Shown here: positions 56,967-64,000 of the stretch, piece by piece
How positions within the stretch are numbered: the stretch's first letter is position 1
Layout of the letters: each line of letters starts with the position of its first letter
Origin: Isoptericola dokdonensis DS-3
GTDB taxonomy: Bacteria; Actinomycetota; Actinomycetes; Actinomycetales; Cellulomonadaceae
DNA length: 64,000 bases
NCBI RefSeq assembly: GCF_001636295.1
Contig: NZ_CP014209.1
Location: forward strand, 2,604,001-2,668,000
Direction: 5' to 3'
Translations under genes and position numbers: made by a program
The notes under the pieces: model-generated
Database searches by the model: none
Seen by the model: only the letters and a program-made list of their open reading frames with translations
What the model was told of the DNA's origin: nothing

Positions 56967-58131
56967 GCCGCACCTGGCCCGGGGTGACCTCGAACCGCGC
57001 ACCCGTCAACAGCTCGGGCACGTCCTGCGGCACCGCCGCCGTCACCAGCACCTGCCGGGCCGGCAGCACCAGCTCCGCCAGCCGCTCCCGGCGACGCACG
57101 TCGAGCTCCGCGAACACGTCGTCCAGGATCAGGACCGGGTCGGCGTCGGAGCCGTGGTCCGGGTCCCAGAACGCGGAGCTGCCCGTGAGGTCGTCCGCAC
57201 CGCCCAGCAGCCGGAACGACGCCAGCCGCAGCGCCAGCGCGAAGGACCACGACTCGCCGTGGCTCGCGTACCCCTTGGCGGGCAGCCCGCCGAGCGTGAG
57301 GGCCAGGTCGTCCCGGTGCGGGCCGACGAGGCTCTGCCCGCGCTCCACCTCGGCGTCGCGGCGCTCCTGCACCGCGGCGAGCATCGCCTTCTCCAGCGCG
57401 CCCACGTCCGTCGCGTCCGCACCGTCGACGACCGCCGACCGGTACTCCACCACCGCCTCGCCGTCCGAGTCGCTGACCTGCGCGTACGCGTCCGCCACCA
57501 GCGGCGCCATCGACCGCACCAACGACGTCCGCCACGCCAGCACCTGGGCACCGAGCTGCGCGGCCCGGGCGTCCCACACCTCCAGGGTCGCGAGGTCGGG
57601 GGAACGACCCGCCGCCCGGTGCCCGCGCAGGGACTTCAGCAGCGCCGAACGCTGCCTCAGCACCCGCTCGTAGTCCGCGTGCACGCCCGCCGCCCGTGGC
57701 AGGAGCTGCACCACGAGCTGGTCGAGGAACCGGCGCCGTCCGTCCGGGTCGCCCTTGACCAGGGCCAGGTCCTCCGGCGCGAACAGCACCGTGCGCAGGA
57801 TGCCGAGCACGTCCCGTGCCCGCCCCAGCTGGCCACGGTTGATGCGCGCCCGGTTCGCCTTACCGGCCGTGATCTCCAGCTCCAGGGTCGACGCGCGGTC
57901 GCCGCGCACCACGCGGGCCCGCACCACCGCTCGCTGCGCACCGGCACGGATCAGCGGGGCGTCGTTCGCCACCCGGTGGCTGCCCAGCGTCGCGACGTAG
58001 CCCACCGCCTCGACGAGGTTCGTCTTGCCACGCCCGTTGCGCCCCACGAACGCGTTCGGACCGGGCTCGAGCTCGACGTCGGCCGACTCGTACGAGCGGA
58101 AGTCCAGCAGCGACAGGTGCGAGACGTACAT
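56959..58131 (-). CDS. recF: DNA replication and repair protein RecF
   Basis: 390-residue SMC-like ATPase that guides RecA loading at gaps. Walker A is [19 protein letters not shown], close to the N-terminus. The signature helix is in the [12 protein letters not shown] region, and Walker B is [19 protein letters not shown]. An initial [11 protein letters not shown] is typical. The gene follows gnd after 19 bases and overlaps DUF721, in the conserved dnaA-dnaN-gnd-recF order of actinobacteria. Confidence 0.96.
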   Translation of the reverse strand: MYVSHLSLLDFRSYESADVELEPGPNAFVGRNGRGKTNLVEAVGYVATLGSHRVANDAPLIRAGAQRAVVRARVVRGDRASTLELEITAGKANRARINRGQLGRARDVLGILRTVLFAPEDLALVKGDPDGRRRFLDQLVVQLLPRAAGVHADYERVLRQRSALLKSLRGHRAAGRSPDLATLEVWDARAAQLGAQVLAWRTSLVRSMAPLVADAYAQVSDSDGEAVVEYRSAVVDGADATDVGALEKAMLAAVQERRDAEVERGQSLVGPHRDDLALTLGGLPAKGYASHGESWSFALALRLASFRLLGGADDLTGSSAFWDPDHGSDADPVLILDDVFAELDVRRRERLAELVLPARQVLVTAAVPQDVPELLTGARFEVTPGQVRRV

Positions 58132-58150
58132 GGAACCGGTCTCGCCCCGA

Positions 58151-59047
58151 CTACGAGGCGGGCTTGACCGCGTGGCCGCCGAACTGCTGGCGCAGCGCCG
58201 CGACCGCCTTCATGGCGGGCGACTCGGTCTGGCGGGAGGAGAAGCGCGCGAAGAGGGCGGCGGAGATCACCGGGAGCGGGACGGCGTTGTCGATGGCCTC
58301 GTCGACCGTCCACCGGCCCTCGCCCGAGTCGTCCACCCAGTCGTCGATCGCAGCGAGGCTCGGGTCCTGCTCCAGGGCGAGCACCATGAGGTCGAGCAGC
58401 CAGGACCGCACCACGGTGCCCCGCATCCAGGCCTTCATCGTGCCGTGCACGTCCGTGACCAGGCCGTCCTTCGCCGCGAGCAGCTCGTAGCCCTCCGCGT
58501 ACGCCTGCATGAGCCCGTACTCGATGCCGTTGTGGACCATCTTCGCGAAGTGGCCCGCACCGACGCCGCCGGCGTGCACGAAACCCTCCTCGCGGGGCCC
58601 CTCCGGGCGCAGCGCGTCGAACACCGGCATGAGCAGCTCGACGTCGGCCGGCTCACCGCCGCACATCAGGCCGTAGCCGTTCTCCAGGCCCCACACCCCG
58701 CCGGACACGCCGACGTCGACATAGCCCACGCCGTGCGCCCCCAGCTCCGCGGCACGTGCCTGGTCCTCCGGGTAGTGCGAGTTTCCGCCCTCGACGACGA
58801 CGTCGCCCTCCCCGAGGAGGGTCCCCAGCTCCTGCACCACCGACCGGGTCGGCTCGCCCGCGGGGACCATCACCCACACCACGCGCCGCGGACCGGGCAG
58901 CGCGGCCACGAGGTCGGCGAGAGTGGCGACGTCGGACACCTCGGGGCGCGGGTCGTAGCCCGTGACCTCGATGCCGCCGCGACGCAGGCGCTCGCGCATG
59001 TTGTTGCCCATCTTGCCCAGACCGACAAGACCCATGTGGGTGACCAT
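58151..59047 (-). CDS. gnd: 6-phosphogluconate dehydrogenase, short decarboxylating type (GndA/YqeC-like)
   Basis: 298-residue enzyme that turns 6-phosphogluconate into ribulose 5-phosphate with release of CO2 and reduced cofactor. The N-terminal cofactor site is [16 protein letters not shown]. The substrate part has [31 protein letters not shown] and [14 protein letters not shown] with the catalytic Lys. At about 300 residues it belongs to the short group, often NAD-specific. GGAGG precedes the ATG at 59047. Its place between dnaN and recF is a typical actinobacterial insertion into the origin cluster. Confidence 0.94.
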   Translation of the reverse strand: MVTHMGLVGLGKMGNNMRERLRRGGIEVTGYDPRPEVSDVATLADLVAALPGPRRVVWVMVPAGEPTRSVVQELGTLLGEGDVVVEGGNSHYPEDQARAAELGAHGVGYVDVGVSGGVWGLENGYGLMCGGEPADVELLMPVFDALRPEGPREEGFVHAGGVGAGHFAKMVHNGIEYGLMQAYAEGYELLAAKDGLVTDVHGTMKAWMRGTVVRSWLLDLMVLALEQDPSLAAIDDWVDDSGEGRWTVDEAIDNAVPLPVISAALFARFSSRQTESPAMKAVAALRQQFGGHAVKPAS

Positions 59048-59124
59048 GTGGAAAACCTCCGGTAGGCGTCGGTGCGAGCGTAGGGCGGGTCCGACGCCGC
59101 CGCTCGGGCTGCGCCGGACGCGCG

Positions 59125-60258
59125 TCAGGACGAGAAGCGGATCGGCACCAGCAGGTACCGGTACTCCGACGAGTCCTCGCCGTCGAGCGAGCCCTGACCG
59201 GTGAACTCGACGGGCTTGTTGGGGTGGGTGAACGACAGGCGCACGAAGTCGGTGCCCAGCGCACCGAGCCCGTCCAGCAGGAACTGCGGGTTGAAGGCCA
59301 CCTGGATGTCCTCGCCCACGAGCACCGCCTCGAGGGCCTCGGAGGCCTGCGCGTCGTCGCCCTGACCGGCGTCGAGCACGACCTGTCCCTCGGAGAACGC
59401 GAGCCGGATCGGGGTGTTGCGCTCCGCGACCAGCGACACCCGCTTGGCGGCGTCGATGAGGGCCTGGGTGGGGACGACGGCGTGGATCGGGGTCGCGTCG
59501 GGGAACAGCCGGCGCACGGCGGGGTAGTCGCCGTCGACGAGCTGCGACGTGGTCTGGCGGCCGCCGGCCTCGAAGCCGATGAGGTCCAGACCCTCGCCCG
59601 TGGACAGGCCGATGTTGACCAGCCCGCCACCGGAGCCGAGGGACTTCGCGACGTCGTTGAGCGTGCGGGCCCGCACCAGCGCGACCGTCGAGTACCCGGG
59701 TGTCGCGGGCGTCCACGTGAGCTCGCGCAGCGCCAGCCGGTAGCGGTCGGTGGCGAGGAGCGTGATGCGCTCACCCTCGATCTCCACGCGCACGCCGGTC
59801 AGCAGGGGCAGGGTGTCGTCACGGCTCGCCGCGACGCTGACCTGCGCCACCGCGTGCGTCAGGGCGTCCCCGGAGACCGTGCCGGTCAGCTCCGGGAGCG
59901 TGGGCAGCGTGGGGTACTCCTCCACGGGCATCGTCAGCAGGGTGAAGCGAGAGGCCCCGCAGGTCAGGACGACCTTGTTCCCCTCCACCGAGACGTCCAC
60001 GGGCTTGTTGGGCAGGGCCCGGGAGATCTCCGCGAGGAGACGACCGGAGACGAGCACCGTCCCGGGCTCGGCCACCTCGGCCGCGATCTCGGACCGGGCG
60101 GAGACCTCGTAGTCGAAGCTGGCCAGGACGATGGTGCCGGAGGCGTCCGCCTCGATGCGGACTCCCGCGAGCACCGGTGCCGGGGGTCGCGTGGGGAGGG
60201 TGCGGGCCGTCCAGGTCACGGCCTCGGCCAGGACGTCTCGCTCGACGCGGAACTTCAT
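59125..60258 (-). CDS. dnaN: DNA polymerase III beta sliding clamp
   Basis: 377-residue ring-forming clamp that holds the polymerase on DNA. Three similar domains can be followed: MKFRVERDVLAEAVTWTARTLP at the start, a middle with LTHAVAQVSVAASRDDTLPLLTGV, and an end with YRYLLVPIRFSS. GAGTGGG-like bases precede the ATG. The origin lies directly upstream, between dnaN and dnaA. Confidence 0.97.
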   Translation of the reverse strand: MKFRVERDVLAEAVTWTARTLPTRPPAPVLAGVRIEADASGTIVLASFDYEVSARSEIAAEVAEPGTVLVSGRLLAEISRALPNKPVDVSVEGNKVVLTCGASRFTLLTMPVEEYPTLPTLPELTGTVSGDALTHAVAQVSVAASRDDTLPLLTGVRVEIEGERITLLATDRYRLALRELTWTPATPGYSTVALVRARTLNDVAKSLGSGGGLVNIGLSTGEGLDLIGFEAGGRQTTSQLVDGDYPAVRRLFPDATPIHAVVPTQALIDAAKRVSLVAERNTPIRLAFSEGQVVLDAGQGDDAQASEALEAVLVGEDIQVAFNPQFLLDGLGALGTDFVRLSFTHPNKPVEFTGQGSLDGEDSSEYRYLLVPIRFSS

Positions 60259-60439
60259 CCCACTCCTCAGGTGTCTCGTGCGGTGCGGCGTCCCCGTCCG
60301 GGCAGGTGGAGGTGGCGACGCAGCCCTCAGAGTACCGCGCCGAACCGTCCCTGGTCCGATGCCCCGGTCGTGCGGCGCCGGGTGATGAAGGCGGGTGATC
60401 CATCTCCGGGAAGAAACACGTTCATCGTCGTCGTAGCAC

Positions 60440-60803
60440 CTGTGGAAGTTGGGGAGAACCGATGTCCTCGCAGGTCAGCGGCCGTGTCGGCGTGTGGGTA
60501 GCGGGTGGGGACAACCTGTGGGCGACGACGCGCGCCTGTGGGCGACGAAAGTTGTCCCCACAGGCGTCCACCGTTCACCGGGTGTTCGTCCACCGCGCCG
60601 ACGGCGTGTTCCACAGGCATCCACAGATCTGTCCACAGGTGTGCACGAGCCTGGTCGGCGCGGACGACGAGTTTTCCACTCCGCCTGTCCACACCGTGGG
60701 GACGAGCGGGGGTGGATCGGGACGATCTCGCGCACCGCGCTGTGGGCAACTCTGTGGGAACGCGTGATCCACACCGTGTGGACGGTGTGGATCACGGGGT
60801 GGA
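60440..60803. other. oriC: Chromosomal replication origin (oriC)
   Basis: Non-coding region between dnaN and dnaA, the usual actinobacterial origin. At least seven DnaA-box-like 9-mers are visible: TGTTCCACA (60607), GCATCCACA (60617), CTGTCCACA (60629 and 60685), TGATCCACA (60765), and two inverted copies at 60777 and 60786. TTGTCCCCA at about 60552 is one base off consensus. The boxes lie on both strands, close together at the dnaA end. No clear A+T-rich unwinding tract was found, as usual for such G+C-rich origins. I saw no gene in the region. Confidence 0.88.
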
Positions 60804-62234
60804 TCAGCCGCGATGCTGCTGCTTGATGCGGCTCGTGAGCTCCGTGACCTGGTTGTACGTCGAACGGCGCTCCGCCATCTGGCCGGCGATCTTGCGGTTC
60901 GCGTGCATCACCGTGGTGTGGTCGCGACCGCCGAACTGCTGGCCGATCTTCGGCAGCGACAGGTCCGTCAGCTCGCGGCACAGGTACATCGCGATCTGCC
61001 GCGCCGTCACCAGCACGCGGGACCGCGACGTCCCGCAGAGGTCCTCGATCGTCAGCCCGAAGTACGCGGCCGTCTGCGCGATGACCACGGCGGGCGTGAT
61101 CTCGGCAGCCTGGTCGTCGTCCGTCAGCAGGTCCTTGAGGACGATCTCCGCCAGCGCGAGGTCCACCTGCTGCTTGTTGAGGTTCGCGAACGCCGTCACC
61201 CGGATCAGCGCGCCCTCGAGCTCGCGGATGTTGGTCGAGATGCGCGAACCGATATAGCTGAGGACCTCGGCCGGCACGTCGAGCCGCTCGCTCGCCGCCT
61301 TCTTGCGCAGGATGGCGATGCGGGTCTCGAGGTCCGGCGGCTGGACGTCCGTGATCAGGCCCCACTCGAAGCGCGAACGCAGGCGGTCCTCGAAGCCGTC
61401 CAGCTTCTTCGGCGGCACGTCGGACGTGATCACGACCTGCTTGTCGGCGTTGTGCAGCGCGTTGAAGGTGTGGAAGAACTCCTCCATCGTCTGCTCCTTG
61501 CCCTGCAGGAACTGGATGTCGTCGATGAGGAGGACGTCGACGTCGCGGTAGCGGCGCTGGAACGCCCCCGTGCGGCCGTCACCGATGCTGTTGATGAAGT
61601 CGTTCGTGAACTCCTCCGAGTTCACGTAGCGCACGCGCACGTGGGGATAGAGGTTGTGGGCGTAGTGCCCGATGGCGTGCAGCAGGTGCGTCTTGCCCAG
61701 ACCGGAGTCCCCGTAGATGAAGAGCGGGTTGTACGCCTTCGCCGGCGCCTCGGCCACGGCGACCGCGGCTGCGTGGGCGAACCGGTTGGACGAGCCGATG
61801 ACGAACGTCTCGAAGATGTACTTCGGGTGCAGGCGGGTCGGCTCGACCCTGTCCTTGCGGTCGGCCGGCAGCGGGGACACGGGCATCGCGGCCGGGGTGT
61901 CCGGCTCGGTGGGGGTCTCCACGGGCGGGGCGTAGTCCTGGGCGGGACCCGTCAGCGACTCGTGGCTGAGCTCCGGGTCCACGGTGATGCCGAAGCGCAC
62001 GTCGCGTCCGAGTGTCGACGACATCGCCGACACGAGCTGGTCGCGAGCACTGGTCTCGAGATAGGTGCGGGTCTGCTCGTGCGGCACCGCGATGAAGACG
62101 GTGTCCTCCAGGATGGCCATCGGCTTGGCCAGCCGGATGAACGCGAGCTGCCGGGCGGAGATGTCCGAACGGGCCTCGAGGGTCGCCAACGTCTGGGACC
62201 AGACGTCGGTGATGTTGGCGTCGGACTGTGCCAC
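60804..62234 (-). CDS. dnaA: Chromosomal replication initiator protein DnaA
   Basis: 476-residue AAA+ initiator. Domain I (about 1-85) is followed by a short Pro-rich domain II. Domain III has the RVEPTRLHPKYIFETFVIGSSNRFAHAAAV-type entry, Walker A FIYGDSGLGKTHLLHAIG and Walker B DVLLIDDIQFLQGKE. Domain IV has the DNA-binding CRELTDLSLPKIGQQFGGRDHTTVMHA signature. The GTG start at 62234 is preceded by GGAGG. DnaA boxes lie both in oriC and in its own upstream region, pointing to autoregulation. Confidence 0.98.
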   Translation of the reverse strand: MAQSDANITDVWSQTLATLEARSDISARQLAFIRLAKPMAILEDTVFIAVPHEQTRTYLETSARDQLVSAMSSTLGRDVRFGITVDPELSHESLTGPAQDYAPPVETPTEPDTPAAMPVSPLPADRKDRVEPTRLHPKYIFETFVIGSSNRFAHAAAVAVAEAPAKAYNPLFIYGDSGLGKTHLLHAIGHYAHNLYPHVRVRYVNSEEFTNDFINSIGDGRTGAFQRRYRDVDVLLIDDIQFLQGKEQTMEEFFHTFNALHNADKQVVITSDVPPKKLDGFEDRLRSRFEWGLITDVQPPDLETRIAILRKKAASERLDVPAEVLSYIGSRISTNIRELEGALIRVTAFANLNKQQVDLALAEIVLKDLLTDDDQAAEITPAVVIAQTAAYFGLTIEDLCGTSRSRVLVTARQIAMYLCRELTDLSLPKIGQQFGGRDHTTVMHANRKIAGQMAERRSTYNQVTELTSRIKQQHRG

Positions 62235-62258
62235 GGGTTCCTCCGGCTCTCAGGTGCA

Positions 62259-62311
62259 GTGTCCACATAGTTTTCCACACCCTGTGGACCCTGTGGACAG
62301 CGGTGTGGAAA
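62259..62311. promoter_or_regulatory. DnaA-box cluster upstream of dnaA
   Basis: Five box-like words in 53 bases: GTGTCCACA, TTTTCCACA and three inverted TGTGGA words (62284, 62292, 62304). They lie in the dnaA/rpmH divergent region, so DnaA probably limits its own transcription. Confidence 0.6.
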
Positions 62312-62357
62312 CACCACGATCGTGCGGCTCGTGTCACCGTCGTCACGTCGGCGCCGG

Positions 62358-62387
62358 TTGACCTGAGAGCCCCCGACGGCGTAACGT
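62358..62387 (+). promoter_or_regulatory. Predicted promoter of rpmH-rnpA-yidD-yidC
   Basis: TTGACC and TAACGT are 18 bases apart, close to consensus. The transcript would have a leader of about 140 bases before rpmH, common for this operon. Besides this and the DnaA boxes, nothing else was seen in 62235-62532. Confidence 0.6.
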
Positions 62388-62532
62388 CGGACAGCCGTTC
62401 CAGGTACTTCTGCGCGCCCTTACCCGAGCGCAGTCCTCGGGTCGGCCCGGTCACCGCACTGGTCGACCTGCAACCAGACCGACATCGTCGAGGACAGACG
62501 GTGTACCTCCCCGACGTTTCTTGGAGTACCTC

Positions 62533-62670
62533 GTGAGCAAGCGGACCTTCCAGCCGAACACCCGCCGTCGTGCCAAGACCCACGGCTTCCGCCTTCGCAT
62601 GCGCACCCGTGCCGGCCGCGCCATCCTGGCGAACCGCCGCCGCAAGGGTCGCGTCGAGCTCTCTGCCTGA
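62533..62670 (+). CDS. rpmH: 50S ribosomal protein L34
   Basis: 45-residue, strongly basic ribosomal protein of full length: [21 protein letters not shown], then [18 protein letters not shown]. The GTG start has TTGGAG before it. It is divergent from dnaA and directly followed by rnpA, the universal bacterial order. Confidence 0.98.
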   Translation: MSKRTFQPNTRRRAKTHGFRLRMRTRAGRAILANRRRKGRVELSA

Positions 62671-62673
62671 GCG

Positions 62674-63033
62674 ATGCTCCCCGCGGCGCGCCGCATGCGC
62701 CGCTCCGTCGACTTCGAACGGGCGGTGCGCGGCGGCGCGCGCGCGGGGCGACCGACGGTGGTCGTCCACCTGGCCCGTGACACGGACCGGACGGACGGAC
62801 CGCTCGTCGGTCTCGTCGTCTCCAAGGCCGTGGGCAACGCCGTGCACCGCAACCTCGTGAAGCGTCGTCTGCGGACCGCCGCAGCACAGCGGATCGACGT
62901 GCTGCCCGACGACACCCTCGTCGTGCTGCGCGCGCTTCCGCGCGCCCTCGACGTGGAGTACGCCCAGCTCCAGCGGGACGTCACCCGCGGCATCGACCGC
63001 GCGCTCGACCGTGCGCCCCGGCCGGTCCGATGA
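62674..63033 (+). CDS. rnpA: Ribonuclease P protein component
   Basis: 119-residue basic protein that assists the RNase P RNA in trimming tRNA 5' ends. Family marks are [21 protein letters not shown] at the start and [18 protein letters not shown], the conserved RNR-like motif. The ATG is three bases after the rpmH stop, and the stop overlaps yidD by four bases. Confidence 0.96.
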   Translation: MLPAARRMRRSVDFERAVRGGARAGRPTVVVHLARDTDRTDGPLVGLVVSKAVGNAVHRNLVKRRLRTAAAQRIDVLPDDTLVVLRALPRALDVEYAQLQRDVTRGIDRALDRAPRPVR

Positions 63034-63326
63034 GCAACCCCGTGATCTCGCGGAGCCGAGAGCTCCTGCGCATCGTGCCCGCCGCCGTCCTCGTGGGCGC
63101 GATCCGGGTGTATCAGGCGGTCGTGTCGCCGATGACCGGCCCGACCTGCAAGTACTACCCGTCCTGCTCCAACTACGCGCTCGTCGCGATCCGCACGCAC
63201 GGACCGCTGCGCGGTACCGGGCTGGCCCTCTGGCGGATCCTGCGGTGCAACCCCTGGAGCCTCGGCGGCGTCGACGACGTCCCGCCGGCTCGCACGCACG
63301 AGCACCGCGGCGCCCACACTCACTGA
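63030..63326 (+). CDS. yidD: Membrane protein insertion efficiency factor YidD
   Basis: 98-residue member of the YidD family, which supports YidC-dependent membrane insertion. The conserved core is [30 protein letters not shown], with three typical cysteines around [12 protein letters not shown]. An amphipathic N-terminus would lie on the inner face of the membrane. The ATG overlaps rnpA by four bases, and yidC follows after 54 bases. Confidence 0.95.
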   Translation: MSNPVISRSRELLRIVPAAVLVGAIRVYQAVVSPMTGPTCKYYPSCSNYALVAIRTHGPLRGTGLALWRILRCNPWSLGGVDDVPPARTHEHRGAHTH

Positions 63327-63380
63327 GCCCCGGGACGCGCCGCCCGGAGCACAGACTTCCGACAGAGGAGACATACCGGG

Positions 63381-64000
63381 ATGATCGACACCATCCTGTA
63401 CCCGATCCAATGGGTCGTGGCCTGGATCATGTACGGCTCTCACCAGGTGCTCACCGCCCTGGGGATGCAGGACGGGCCGGGCCTCGCCTGGGTGCTGTCC
63501 ATCGTCGCCCTGACGATCGTCATCCGCATCCTGCTCATCCCGCTGTTCTTCAAGCAGATCAAGGCGTCCCGCGGGATGCAGATCATGCAGCCCGAGCTGC
63601 AGGCGATCCAGAAGAAGTACAAGGGCAAGACCGACCCGTCGGCACGTGAGGCCATGGGCCGCGAGACGATGGAGCTGTACCGCAAGCACGGGACGAACCC
63701 GTTCGCCTCCTGCATGCCGATCCTGCTGCAGTCGCCCATCTTCTTCGCGCTGTTCCGGGTGCTGTACAACTTGCAGCCGATCGCCGAGGGCACGAAGGAC
63801 CCGATCGGTCCGATCAACGCCGCCGTGGCGAGCGACATCGAGAACTCCGACCTCCTCGGTGCCAAGCTCTCCGACGTCTTCATGCAGACCGAGGACTGGG
63901 GCGTGCGCGCCGTCATCCTCGTGCTCATCGTCGCCATGAGCGCCACGACGTTCTTCACGCAGCGCCAGCTCACCATGAAGAACATGCCGAAGGCCGCGCT
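63381..64000 (+). CDS. yidC: Membrane protein insertase YidC/Oxa1 (truncated by window end)
   Basis: The first 206 residues of YidC, which inserts and folds inner-membrane proteins. It starts in the actinobacterial form MIDTILYPIQWVVAWIMYGSH, with a helix LSIVALTIVIRILLIPLFF, whose Arg lies in the hydrophilic groove. A charged cytoplasmic loop (KKYKGKTDPSAREAMGRET) and PFASCMPILLQSPIFFALFRVLY follow. The gene continues beyond the window, in frame without a stop. GAGGAG is found before the ATG. Confidence 0.95.
   Translation, partial: MIDTILYPIQWVVAWIMYGSHQVLTALGMQDGPGLAWVLSIVALTIVIRILLIPLFFKQIKASRGMQIMQPELQAIQKKYKGKTDPSAREAMGRETMELYRKHGTNPFASCMPILLQSPIFFALFRVLYNLQPIAEGTKDPIGPINAAVASDIENSDLLGAKLSDVFMQTEDWGVRAVILVLIVAMSATTFFTQRQLTMKNMPKAA

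Overview
The window is about 73% G+C chromosomal DNA from an actinobacterium, most likely in the Micrococcales near Cellulomonadaceae or Promicromonosporaceae. The reasons are the gene order around dnaA, the FHA/PASTA-kinase cell-wall cluster, a class E sortase, DUF3566, a DLW-39 gene, CrgA and secreted pectate lyases. The right third holds the replication origin. No mobile element, CRISPR array or rRNA gene was seen.

Layout: (1) 1-14968 is a catabolic locus. It starts with the end of an FCD-type GntR regulator. A leftward operon follows (amidohydrolase, peptide-type ABC transporter, DUF3500), then a rightward operon (dienelactone hydrolase, PhzS-like flavin monooxygenase, SDR, NTF2-like protein, FAH-family enzyme, RidA, aldehyde dehydrogenase). 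Both leave one 480-bp divergent promoter region. (2) 15042-22524 is a pectin region: a large PL1-PL9-carbohydrate-binding pectate lyase and a second PL1 lyase flank a small alarmone synthetase and a ThrE-like exporter. The two lyase promoters share one operator motif. (3) 22562-25977 is a two-component system with a short secreted peptide and an unusual M16-like protein. Matching TGTAC inverted repeats lie in both promoter regions. (4) 26006-27679 is an ECF41 sigma factor with its epimerase-like partner and a matching ECF41 promoter. (5) 27725-34878 holds three secreted or surface proteins: a sortase substrate, an Ig-repeat protein and a purple-acid-phosphatase-like enzyme.

(6) 35179-47534 is the conserved envelope and division block: tRNA-Leu, fhaA-fhaB-pstP-ftsW/rodA-pbpA-pknA-pknB, then convergent DUF881-srtE-small membrane protein-pabA, and crgA. 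(7) 47546-53960 has a rhomboid protease, a cyclophilin, an Ala-rich membrane protein, tRNA-Ala, DLW-39, tRNA-Ile, DUF3566 and gyrA. (8) 54053-62234 is leftward gyrB-DUF721-recF-gnd-dnaN-oriC-dnaA. Transcription switches at 62235-62532 to rightward rpmH-rnpA-yidD-yidC, which leaves the window.

The main findings are regulatory: an operator over the catabolic promoter, a shared pectate-lyase operator, an ECF41 autoregulatory promoter and paired two-component-system sites. There are also degenerate active sites in two catabolic enzymes and a perfect DnaA box upstream of gyrB. All were read by eye, so promoter and operator calls are predictions.
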